Assembly: GCF_036013935.1 (NCBI RefSeq)
Contig: NZ_CP107902.1
Span: 5,923,001-5,987,000 of the forward strand
Length of the DNA: 64,000 nucleotides
From: Streptomyces sp. NBC_00461
Lineage (GTDB): Bacteria; Actinomycetota; Actinomycetes; Streptomycetales; Streptomycetaceae
Direction of reading: 5' to 3'
Shown here: positions 16,601 to 23,296 of the stretch, one piece after another
How positions within the stretch are numbered: position 1 is the stretch's first letter
Layout: every line of letters begins with the position of its first letter
Notes under the pieces: generated by a model
What the model was told of the DNA's origin: nothing
What the model saw: the letters and a program-made list of their open reading frames with translations, nothing else
Databases searched by the model: none
Made by a program: the position numbers and the translations under genes

Positions 16601-17126
16601 AGGTGCCGTCACCGCGCTCGGTGGCGGGAGGCAGGTCCAGCGAGCAGGTCAGATCACCACGGAGGCGTCCTGCCACCGGGAGCACGGTTCCGGTGTACTG
16701 GTCCAGGTCGAGCCGACCCTCGGCACCGTATCGCTGTACGCCCGGAAAGCCGACGATCTCACAGTGAGGCAGAGGTGACTCGGTGGCTAGCTCACCGAGC
16801 CGGATGCTGCCGAGCACCGCGATCTGGTCGGCGTTCAGGACGTACTGCTCAGCGAGCAGGAGGGCCGCGTCGAGCTCGGTGTTGTACCAGACCACCTCGC
16901 AGGGAACGAGGTCGGAGCTGCGCGGGTGGGCCACAGACAGGGATTGGCCCTGGGCCTGCCCCGAGAGCAGTTGACCGCTGCTCAATAGGTGTGCGCTGGT
17001 CAGGACCAGGTCCGGGGCGAGCAGTACGCCGGTACCCTGGCTGTGGCCGAGCACGGCCACCACACGCTCGGCGGGGTGGGCGGCCGTGGCTGCGTGGGCC
17101 CCACCTCTGAGGGCGGCTGCCGTCAC
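13665..17126 (-). CDS. Trypsin-NACHT-LRR conflict protein (STAND NTPase with protease domain)
   Basis: This 1153-residue protein starts at GTG 17126, overlapping the trypco2 stop as GTGA. Residues 20-225 form a trypsin-like serine protease with H46 (LTSAHLL), D86 (NTELDAALL) and S182 (GLSGSP). Residues about 310-650 form a NACHT NTPase with Walker A GEAGAGKTT (K327) and Walker B LLLIDGLDE. A helical middle is followed by leucine-rich repeats at about 850-1120. The layout matches NTP-dependent conflict systems of multicellular bacteria (trypco2-linked trypsin-STAND proteins; bacterial NACHT defence). The LRR part would sense an invader and the protease would be the effector. Its last codons lie inside the att repeat. 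Confidence 0.88.
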   Translation of the reverse strand: MTAAALRGGAHAATAAHPAERVVAVLGHSQGTGVLLAPDLVLTSAHLLSSGQLLSGQAQGQSLSVAHPRSSDLVPCEVVWYNTELDAALLLAEQYVLNADQIAVLGSIRLGELATESPLPHCEIVGFPGVQRYGAEGRLDLDQYTGTVLPVAGRLRGDLTCSLDLPPATERGDGTSPLAGLSGSPLFAGPVLLGLVTEIPKERNHQRVTAVAMAHLMADQRFSDQLRRLRASFRCERVTDFHRQDLRYEPDYANAVSARYRKTEIFGLEELGRNESTWDLETAYLTLEAETSVRAKSRHPGPGPQRVNDLLADRPRILLRGEAGAGKTTLVWWLAAHSSAGTLGPELADLNHLVPFVVPLRSIRAQGRPFPKPAELPLAAELQVDNPPEGWARRVLESGRGLLLIDGLDEVPREDRTAAASWLSEFLHRFPQTRCMVTVRPLAVEESWLTEEGFDELRLLPMRDPDIRKFVAAWHRAAVGPRDELAGLERDLNQQLTRNPALRDLARTPLLCAVICALHHRNRGLLPDSRWALYRSALAMLLGSRDKQRQIGAAEGITLGVEKQQQLLQRIAVWLVRGGQTQLSHEDAIEQITLALKGMARVRKSTTPEQLLIHLLNRSGLLQERSRDAIQFIHRTFQDYLAAKEFLESGSLNEMLRHAVEEEWQDVIRLVAGHCDRGHSQKIVKNLIDQGDTADHHENRADLYVLAAHCAFESAYFEDMDEVEERLGRIMPPRGPEDANRLASLGPDVLPLLPRPDGLKPTEAAWVVRTAASVAGREAMEILRCFATRREPLVRHRLALSWEQFPIREYAQEVLSQVSLKGVPLRIDSLEKLAQLRELGPLGSVVLRGLLPPAAIARDLPEGKVRGLSLIHNPSVENFAFLAGQQDLCELQVTDCIRVTDLSALAALPLRSLKLGVEHLPPTALDAISSIETLERLDLEPLPFAYRDALPRAHPGIKHLALLVTHPVLLDSLPEWHGLQSLRLSGPVNIFTALHLVGEPPELTELQVELRRIPDLVLVSPLPRVSTLSLLRVEDPSDLGQIVETFPALQNLRLTLRTNRTVGEPLDLTPLADMTDLRMQVRTPIEVPIIGANLFGDRLQLDIGRLAHRGRLSRPRDETLDYRAISPTTIAHHGSSSAVAVSESFGGVAAPGF

Positions 17127-17470
17127 CGAGACCCGAACCCGGCGACGCTGCCCTGGTTCTCGTTGCCCACCTTCCAGCGATCACCTGTGCGGTTGTCCTT
17201 GGGCTTGAGCGTGAACGCCACCCTGTGGGTTCTGGCTGAGGTCCGCGTCGCGTCGGCTCCGGCCTCCAGGACCCAAGCCTTTACCTTGCCGCCGCCCTTG
17301 AGCTCCTTGCGCAGCTCAACGGTGAACTCCATCTGAATGTCGCCCAGTTCGAAGGTCAGGTCCTGCCCCTCAGCCTGTTCGGCCGCGGCGATCAACCCGT
17401 TCCGTATAGCCTGCACGGCTTTGTCCAGTTCAATGGCATGTTCCGCGCCCTCATGACCTTCGTCGTTCAC
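17123..17470 (-). CDS. Trypco2-family protein (trypsin-coupled domain)
   Basis: This 115-residue protein starts with an acidic stretch, then IELDKAVQAIRNGLIAAAEQ, GQDLTFELGDIQMEFTVEL and a strand-rich end (HRVAFTLKPKD). I recognise the trypco2 domain, a small protein regularly encoded beside trypsin-STAND genes in actinobacteria and proposed to be a sensor or adaptor for them. Its stop overlaps the GTG of the NACHT gene, so the two are made in a coupled way. The gene begins the leftward operon; no promoter was resolved. Confidence 0.85.
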   Translation of the reverse strand: MNDEGHEGAEHAIELDKAVQAIRNGLIAAAEQAEGQDLTFELGDIQMEFTVELRKELKGGGKVKAWVLEAGADATRTSARTHRVAFTLKPKDNRTGDRWKVGNENQGSVAGFGSR

Positions 17471-17835
17471 GTAGTCCCCCGTTGCTTATCGCCCCTGTTG
17501 CCTGATGTGGAATCAGCAGAGTAGCGGCGTGGAGCCAGCTCTGCCGAGGCTTCGCTCCCTCTCTCCACCACCATCGACACCCGCGCTTTCGGTACCTACC
17601 GCATCAACGAGCGTCCTGATTGTCTGAACTAGTGAGACGAGGCTTTCCGCTTCAAGGATGACGTAGGTGCAAGGCGTCGCCGTGGACTGGCGGACTCGGA
17701 CTGCCGAAGGCGGTACGTATGGCTGCATCGAGTTCGACGTGGAGGGGCGCGATGGTCTCTGATTCCCCCAGATGTCCCCCGAAGGGTTTCCGACTGGCCG
17801 TATTGCCAGGTCAGGTGGCAAAGGATCGTCCCGCT

Positions 17836-17884
17836 GTAAATCTGCCGGCTCAGCCTACCCAGGTTCGAACCCTGGCGCCGCCAC
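17836..17884 (+). other. att site: 3' half of tRNA-Tyr (outer element boundary)
   Basis: The sequence from the anticodon loop (GTAAA) through TCTGCCGGCTCAGCC, the T-arm CCAGGTTCGAACCCTGG and the acceptor strand CGCCGCC matches the 3' half of Streptomyces tRNA-Tyr. The bases to its left cannot complete the anticodon or acceptor stems, so it is not a whole tRNA gene. This is what remains at the distal end after site-specific integration into tRNA-Tyr, the site used by SLP1. The intact tRNA is expected left of the window. Confidence 0.8.
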
Positions 17885-17891
17885 GCTGAGT

Positions 17892-17941
17892 GAAAAGACC
17901 CTCTCTGATCTGCGGAAACGTAGAGCGGAGGGGGTCTTTTC
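17892..17941 (+). terminator. Terminator downstream of the tRNA-Tyr att half
   Basis: GAAAAGACCC facing GGGGTCTTTTC forms a long stem ending in a T run. It would terminate the tRNA-Tyr transcript on the uninterrupted chromosome and could also serve the leftward MFS gene. Confidence 0.65.
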
Positions 17942-18039
17942 GTATGTTCCCTTCACCATCGGGCCGTCCTGGAGAACGGCCCGCACGAACCCCCTGCACA
18001 AGGGGTCCATGCGGGCCGCGCGCCAGAACCAGGTGCGAA

Positions 18040-20559
18040 CTACTCCCCGGTGTGTGCAAGTTCGATGTCGTGGTCGTCCAGGCCGCCGCCCGTCACCGAC
18101 ACCGTGGCCGCTTGCGGCGGATAGCCCGTCGCGATGACCGTGTAAGCGCCGCTGTCCAGGTCGGAGAAGGCGTATGTGCCGTCGTGCCCGGTCCTCGCCG
18201 TGGCGACCACGTTGCCCGCGGCGTCCACCAGGGTGACCTGGGCGTCGCTCAGCGGGGCGTCCCCTCCGCGCACCGTGCCCCGCACATGGGCGCCGGGCCT
18301 GAGCTCGACCTCGATGCGTGTGGTGCCGGCGCCGCCGATCTCGACGGGCAGGGCCAGCGGACGGTGCTGGGGGGAGTTCACGGCGAGCGTCACCGTCCCC
18401 GGCACCAGGTCGGTGACCGTGAACTCGCCCAGTACGTCGGTCCGTCCGGTGGCCAGGGCCTCCCCGCGCACGTCGGTCACGATCACCACGGCATCGGCGA
18501 CCGGTGTCCCGCTCTCGGCGGACCGCACCAGCCCGGCGAGGGCGCTCGTGCCGCCCAGCAGAACGTCGTATCGGACCGGCCCGTCGGCGACCACGAGTGT
18601 CGAGGCCTGTGGCTGGCAGCCCGCGGCGGAGGCGATCAGGACGTACGAACCGGCGGCGGGCGCATCGACGCCGTACGAACCGTCGCTCCGCGAGACCGAC
18701 CGGCTCAGCTGCTTCCCGCCGAGTGAGATGAGCGTGACCGCGGCTCCGGCCACGGGGACGTGCTCCGCCCCCAGGACATGACCGTTCACCCGGATTCCGC
18801 CGTCGGCAGGGCCACTCGCTCTGTCCTGCTCGGCGGCGGTCACGACGGAGGCAGGCGAGGGTGTATGCCCTGTGGGTCCCGTAAGCCCCGGCTCGGCTCC
18901 GTTGGGACGCTCGGCCGCGCCGGACAGTCCGGACGGCCCGGGCAGCCCAGCCGCGCCCTCCTCGATCGCGGCCGAGGCGGACAGGGTCGAGGCACCCGTA
19001 TCGACCGCGGCCGCCCCTGACGGAGTCGGGGCGGCGGCGGACGGAGTCGGGGCCGAGGCAGACGGGGTCGGGACCGAGGTGGACTGCGCCCCGGCCACAG
19101 CGCACTCGCCCGCGGAGCCCCCGGCCGCCGCTGCCGCCCGATGCCGCGGGATGAACGACGCGACCGCGAACGCGAGCAGTGCCGCGCTGCCGCCGATGGC
19201 CAGGACGGTCTTGAAGCCGTTCTCGGAGGGGAGGGGCACCCCGCCGAGGTTCGTGGTCATCTGCGACAGGATGACGCCCGCCACGGCGCTGGCCGTCGAC
19301 GTACCGATGGACCGCATCAGGGTGTTGAGGCTGTTGGCGGCGCCGGACTGCGACGGCGGCACGGCGCCCATGATGAGCGCGGGCATCGCACCGTACGTGA
19401 AGCCGATACCGGAACCGATGACGCAGGACACCAGGACGAACTGCCAGACCTCGGCCATCAGCAGGATGTTCAGGCCGTAGCCGGCGGCCACGATCAGGGC
19501 GCCGAGCATCAGGCTGGCCTTCGGGCCCCTGGCCTTGGAGAGGGCCGCGGAGACCGGGGCGACCGCCATCATCACCAGGCCGGACGGGGCCATGACCAGG
19601 CCGGCGGTGAGCAGAGACTTACCGAGACCGTAGCCGGTCGCCTCAGGCAACTGCAGGAGCTGCGGAAGCACCAGGGACATCGCGAACATGCCGAAGCCGA
19701 GCGCGATCGAGGCGAGGTTGGTGACCAGGACCTGGCGGCGGGCGGTGGTGCGCAGGTCGACCAGCGGCTGCTCGGCACGCAGCTCGTACCAGCCCCACAG
19801 CAGCAGGATCACGACGGCCGCGGCGAAGAGGCCGAGCGTGGTGCCGCTGCCCCAACCCCAGTCGCCACCCTTGGAGATGGGCAGCAGCAGACAGATCAGA
19901 CCGGCCGCCATGCCGATACCGCCGAGGACATCGAACCGGCCACCCGTGCGCACCTTCGACTCGGGCACCACGAGCAGGACCAGAAGGAGGGCTACGGCGC
20001 CCATCGCGGCCGAGCTCCAGAACAGTACGTGCCAGTCGAAGTTGTCGGCGATCACGGCGGCCGCCGGCAGGCCGAGAGCGCCGCCGACACCGAGAGAGGC
20101 GCTCATGAGCGCGGTGGCGGAACCGAGCCGTTCGGCGGGCAGTTCGTCCCGCATGATGCTGATACCGAGCGGGATCACGCCGCTTGCCGTGCCCTGCAGC
20201 GCCCGGCCGACGATCATCGGGGCCAGTGAGTCGCTGAAGGCGGCGGTGACCGAACCGGCGATGAGCAGGACCAGGCTCGCCAGGAGTATGCGTCGCTTGC
20301 CGTACATGTCTCCGAGCCGCCCCATCATCGGGACGGCCACGGCCGCGGCGAGCAGCGTGGCGGTGACGGCCCAGGCAGCGTCGGACGCCGGGGCGTTCAG
20401 GAGTTTCGGCAGCTCCGGGACGATCGGAATCACCAGGGTCTGCATCAGCGAGACCACGATCCCGCCGAAGGCCAGGACCGCTACGACGGCATTGGCCCGC
20501 GGCGCTGCGGACACCACCCCGTCGTCGTCGGCGGCGGGGTGGGGAAGTGCGTGGGACAT
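18040..20559 (-). CDS. MFS drug-efflux transporter fused to carboxypeptidase-regulatory-like repeats
   Basis: I start at the ATG at 20559 (MSHALPHPAADDDG), which has GGAGG eight bases upstream, rather than the ATG at 20580. Residues to about 465 form a 14-helix EmrB/QacA-type transporter (GRLGDMYGKRRIL, WSSAAMGAVALLLVL). A Ser/Pro/Ala linker of about 110 residues follows. The final 250 residues hold three beta-sandwich repeats of the carboxypeptidase-regulatory type (HVLGAEHVPVAGAAVTLIS, VRSAESGTPVADAVVIVTD and VRGGDAPLSDAQVTLVDAAG). The substrate is unknown. The extracytoplasmic repeats may bind cell-wall polymer or protein. A palindromic site (20645-20664) lies upstream. Confidence 0.85.
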   Translation of the reverse strand: MSHALPHPAADDDGVVSAAPRANAVVAVLAFGGIVVSLMQTLVIPIVPELPKLLNAPASDAAWAVTATLLAAAVAVPMMGRLGDMYGKRRILLASLVLLIAGSVTAAFSDSLAPMIVGRALQGTASGVIPLGISIMRDELPAERLGSATALMSASLGVGGALGLPAAAVIADNFDWHVLFWSSAAMGAVALLLVLLVVPESKVRTGGRFDVLGGIGMAAGLICLLLPISKGGDWGWGSGTTLGLFAAAVVILLLWGWYELRAEQPLVDLRTTARRQVLVTNLASIALGFGMFAMSLVLPQLLQLPEATGYGLGKSLLTAGLVMAPSGLVMMAVAPVSAALSKARGPKASLMLGALIVAAGYGLNILLMAEVWQFVLVSCVIGSGIGFTYGAMPALIMGAVPPSQSGAANSLNTLMRSIGTSTASAVAGVILSQMTTNLGGVPLPSENGFKTVLAIGGSAALLAFAVASFIPRHRAAAAAGGSAGECAVAGAQSTSVPTPSASAPTPSAAAPTPSGAAAVDTGASTLSASAAIEEGAAGLPGPSGLSGAAERPNGAEPGLTGPTGHTPSPASVVTAAEQDRASGPADGGIRVNGHVLGAEHVPVAGAAVTLISLGGKQLSRSVSRSDGSYGVDAPAAGSYVLIASAAGCQPQASTLVVADGPVRYDVLLGGTSALAGLVRSAESGTPVADAVVIVTDVRGEALATGRTDVLGEFTVTDLVPGTVTLAVNSPQHRPLALPVEIGGAGTTRIEVELRPGAHVRGTVRGGDAPLSDAQVTLVDAAGNVVATARTGHDGTYAFSDLDSGAYTVIATGYPPQAATVSVTGGGLDDHDIELAHTGE

Positions 20560-20644
20560 GTGCCGGGCCTCCGTAGACATGGGGCATGTGCTGCATACGA
20601 ATCCCCATACGCAGACGCATGGGGTGTGTCCTTCATCCTCAAGC

Positions 20645-20664
20645 TAAGTCAGTTGATTGACTTA
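20645..20664. promoter_or_regulatory. Inverted repeat upstream of the MFS gene, candidate MarR/TetR-type operator
   Basis: TAAGTCA and TGACTTA flank GTTGAT in an AT-rich patch between the leftward MFS gene and the rightward Nudix pseudogene. The size suits a MarR or PadR dimer, but no such regulator gene is adjacent. Confidence 0.45.
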
Positions 20665-20739
20665 AGCAAGTGGCGCTTGCCGGGCATGCAGGGGTTCCGG
20701 CGCGGGTCTGTCCCGGCGCGAAGGGGTACGTACGCCGGC

Positions 20740-21211
20740 ATGGGACGGATCGACTACCTGCACGACCCTGCCGCCCCGCGGGCCAACTCGGTAGTGCCCT
20801 CCGTGGTGGCGTTCGTGCAGAACGACGCGGGACAGGTACTCATGGTCCAGCGCTCCGACAACGGCCGCTGGGCACTGCCCGGCGGCGGCCACGAGGTGGG
20901 GGAGTCCATCAGGGACACCGTGGTGCGCGAGGTCTGGGAGGAGACCGGGATCAAGGTCGACGTCGACGATCTCTCCGGGATCTACACGGATCCGGGCCAT
21001 GTGATGTCCTACGACGACGGCGAGATCCGCCAGCAGTTCGGCATCTGCTTCCGCGCGCCCCACCGGCGGCGAACTCCGCACGAGCAGTGAGGCCACCGCC
21101 GTGCGCTGGGTCGACCCGGCCGACCTTCCCGACCTGGACGTCCATCCGACGATGCGCCTGCGCATCGACCACGCGATGGACCGGACACGCACGTCTCCCC
21201 ACATCGGTTGA
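20740..21211 (+). pseudogene. Nudix hydrolase gene, frameshifted copy
   Basis: From the ATG at 20740 the frame gives MGRIDYLHDPAAPRANSVVP and a complete Nudix box (PGGGHEVGE, REVWEETGI), closely matching the intact gene at 2616-3089. At about 21055-21062 the frame is lost: CGCGCGCCCCACC lacks two bases relative to the CGCGCGCGCCCCACC needed for FRARPTGG. The reading frame then stops at 21088-21090. In another frame the sequence continues as GELRTSSEATAVRWVDPADL to HIG and a stop at 21209-21211. A two-base slip in a CG repeat is the simplest cause; a sequencing error cannot be excluded. The Nudix box itself lies before the lesion. Confidence 0.8.
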
Positions 21212-21421
21212 CCTCGGTGGACGCCGGCCACGTGGACTGACGGTCCGATCTCGACCAAGCAGCCTGGACGCCCCAGACACGACGGCACCTACGCCTAGGC
21301 GGCGGGCGGCGGGCGGCAGGCGGCACGCAGCACGCACAGCGCCGCCCGCCCGCGCCGCAGCCACCACTCCCAGGCGGGTGCCCCACGCACAACACGCCTC
21401 CGCTCAGGGCACACTGACCCC
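21212..21421. other. Short gene-free stretch with a GGC/GGCA repeat
   Basis: Nothing coding is supported. Bases about 21299-21325 contain a run of GGCGGGC-like units. Confidence 0.4.
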
Positions 21422-21634
21422 ATGTCCACTCGCCGCAGGCGCTGCCCCGAATGCCGTCGAGAGATCGCCGTCGTCGCCGGACGCTTCGCACGGCATGACC
21501 CGCCCGGCGCACGCCGGAACGGCGCACTCGTCTCCTGCCCCGGCTCCCGCCGACAGGCTCAACTAGACGCGGCTCAACCGTCGTTGGACGCCTTCGTCAT
21601 CCCCGAGATTGCGGGCCAACTGCACCTGTTCTAG
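21422..21634 (+). CDS. Small zinc-ribbon-like protein
   Basis: A 70-residue product starting MSTRRRRCPECRREIAVVAG, with CPEC and a later cysteine (LVSCPGS), ending in the hydrophobic tail IAGQLHLF. I recognise it as a type of small actinobacterial protein with a conserved RFARHDP segment, common on accessory DNA. It may bind zinc and nucleic acid. Function unknown. Confidence 0.55.
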   Translation: MSTRRRRCPECRREIAVVAGRFARHDPPGARRNGALVSCPGSRRQAQLDAAQPSLDAFVIPEIAGQLHLF

Positions 21635-21703
21635 AAGGCCACTTTCTGGACGACAGCCTTCTGGACGACCGCCTTCGGGATGACCGCCACGGACGGCCGC
21701 TTG

Positions 21704-22096
21704 CTAGGGCTCCTGCGCCCCCGCCCGTACGTCCATCCGCGTCACCAGCCCGTCCCCGCCGAACCGGTACACGTGCTCGACCGTCCCCTCCGCCCACCGG
21801 TCACCCGACGCGTCCTCCCACATCCCCGTCCGTACGGTCGCCACCACCCCCACGCCATCCCCGTCGAGCCGCACCCCCTCCAGGCGTACGAGGGGATGCC
21901 CGGCCGCGAACTGCCGCGTCCAGTAGGCGCGTACCTCCTCGCGGCCGTGCAGACGGACGCCGTCGAGGACGTTCGGCCAGTCCACGTCCGGCGCCAGACA
22001 CCGGAGTACGAAGGTGTCGCGCTCGTCTGTCGAGAAGACCTCGTACATACGCCGCAGCAGGGCCTCCTGTGCGGCCGGCGCCCCCTCGCCCGCCAC
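21704..22096 (-). CDS. NTF2/SnoaL-like protein
   Basis: A GTG at 22096 starts two bases after the stop of the upstream NAD(P)-binding gene. The 130-residue product has the cone-fold pattern of NTF2-like proteins: an N-terminal helix (LLRRMYEVFSTDERDTFVLR), CLAPDVDWPNVLDGVRLHG, and closing strands (VEHVYRFGGDGLVTRMDV). Such proteins include ketosteroid isomerase-like and SnoaL-like enzymes and ligand binders. The specific reaction is unknown. Confidence 0.75.
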   Translation of the reverse strand: MAGEGAPAAQEALLRRMYEVFSTDERDTFVLRCLAPDVDWPNVLDGVRLHGREEVRAYWTRQFAAGHPLVRLEGVRLDGDGVGVVATVRTGMWEDASGDRWAEGTVEHVYRFGGDGLVTRMDVRAGAQEP

Positions 22097-22098
22097 GC

Positions 22099-22755
22099 TC
22101 AGTTCCCGGCGATGGACTTCACGGCCACCGACACCGGAGTCGACCCACTGACCAGTTCCAGAATCAGGCCGGCCGTCGCCGGGGTGTCCACCAACTCCGC
22201 GAGTACGGCGGACACGTCGTCACGGGGGATCGCACCGCGGCCCGTGTGCGCCTCCAGCCGGACCAGGCCGGTACCGGCGTCGTTCGTCAGCGACCCGGGG
22301 CGCAGGATCGTCGCGTCGAGGGCGTCCAGCCGCAGTACGTGGGCGTCGGCCTCGCCCTTCGCGCGCAGGTACACGTCGAAGATGTCGTCCCCCTGGTGTG
22401 CGGGATCGGCGCCCATCGACGAGACGACCACGTGTCGTCGTACGCCGACCCGAACCGCCGCGTCCGCAAACAGGATCGCCGCCCCTTTGTCCACTGATTC
22501 CTTGCGGGCCGCCCCGCTGCCCGGACCGGCGCCCGCCGCGAAGACCGCTGCGTCGGCGCCCTGCAGACACGCCGCGACCTCCTCGACCGAGGCCGCCTCC
22601 AGATCCATCAGAACCGGTTCGGCACCGGCCTCCCGCAGGTCGTCGCCCTGCTCGGCGTGACGGATGATCCCCGCAACCTCGTCTCCGCGCGCGGCGAGCA
22701 ACCGCTCCAGCCGCAGCGCGATCTGACCATGACCACCAGCGATGACAATGCGCAT
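22099..22755 (-). CDS. NAD(P)-binding atypical short-chain dehydrogenase (NmrA/SDR_a5-like)
   Basis: The ATG at 22755 gives MRIVIAGGHGQIALRLERLL, where GGHGQIA is the nucleotide-binding glycine motif at the extreme N-terminus. The 218-residue product includes VVVSSMGAD and ATILRPGSLTND, typical of atypical SDRs such as sugar epimerase-like or quinone reductase-like proteins. The active-site YxxxK is not obvious, so it could be a redox sensor rather than an enzyme. It forms an operon with the NTF2-like gene. Confidence 0.8.
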   Translation of the reverse strand: MRIVIAGGHGQIALRLERLLAARGDEVAGIIRHAEQGDDLREAGAEPVLMDLEAASVEEVAACLQGADAAVFAAGAGPGSGAARKESVDKGAAILFADAAVRVGVRRHVVVSSMGADPAHQGDDIFDVYLRAKGEADAHVLRLDALDATILRPGSLTNDAGTGLVRLEAHTGRGAIPRDDVSAVLAELVDTPATAGLILELVSGSTPVSVAVKSIAGN

Positions 22756-23296
22756 GTTTCCGACCGTACGCCCGGACGGCCGCATCCGCCGCACGACTTG
22801 AGCCACGTCCCAGAGTGCGCACGCGAAGCTGCGTGCGGAGCCGCATGCGGAGCGTGCACGAAGAGCTCATGCGCTGGGCGCACGACCTCCGTTTGCGCGC
22901 TCCCCGGTGCGCCTCGATGACCCCTTGTCCTGGCGCCCGCCCCGCATGAGCTGAGGGCTCGGGCTCTTCGAACTCCTCGGACGCTTGGGTGGCGGCGCAT
23001 GAGCCGAAAACGGTCACGCTCAGTGCGCGGCGGTGATGCGGGGCAGGCCGGTGATGCGGGGCAGGACTCCCCGTACGTTCACGCCGATGTGCCCACGGCG
23101 TACACGTAGAGAGGGCCACCCGGCGCACGTGCCAGCTTTGCGCGCCCCGCGCACGCTGGGCGTACCGGGCGTCCCAACGCCCCAACACGCCTCAGTCCCC
23201 GCCCGCTGGGACCGCTTGTCCGGGGCCATCGCCCTCGAACCGTCCTAGCCCCTCGAGCCGAGCCTCTGCCCATCCCTCGCCTACTCGGTCCCACCC
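22756..23296. other. Intergenic stretch with short repeats
   Basis: No gene is supported. It contains many GTGCGCA-like inverted motifs (22815-22885) and a tandem duplication (23031-23065). Confidence 0.4.
23031..23065. repeat. Two direct copies of a 17-base unit
   Basis: CGGTGATGCGGGGCAGG occurs at 23031-23047 and again at 23049-23065, one base apart. It looks like a recent small tandem duplication. Confidence 0.7.

Noticed and set aside
17815..17884. A complete tRNA-Tyr at the outer att repeat
   Set aside because: The upstream bases cannot form the D-arm, anticodon stem 5' strand or full acceptor stem.
1..17884. Integrase, excisionase or replication initiator of the element
   Set aside because: None of the frames in the element region shows tyrosine recombinase, Rep or FtsK/TraB-like motifs; these must lie outside the window or be lost.
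17855..19105. Leftward Arg/Gly-rich frame at the att site and MFS gene
   Set aside because: Out-of-frame reading of the MFS tail; begins inside the transporter and ends in the tRNA-Tyr half.
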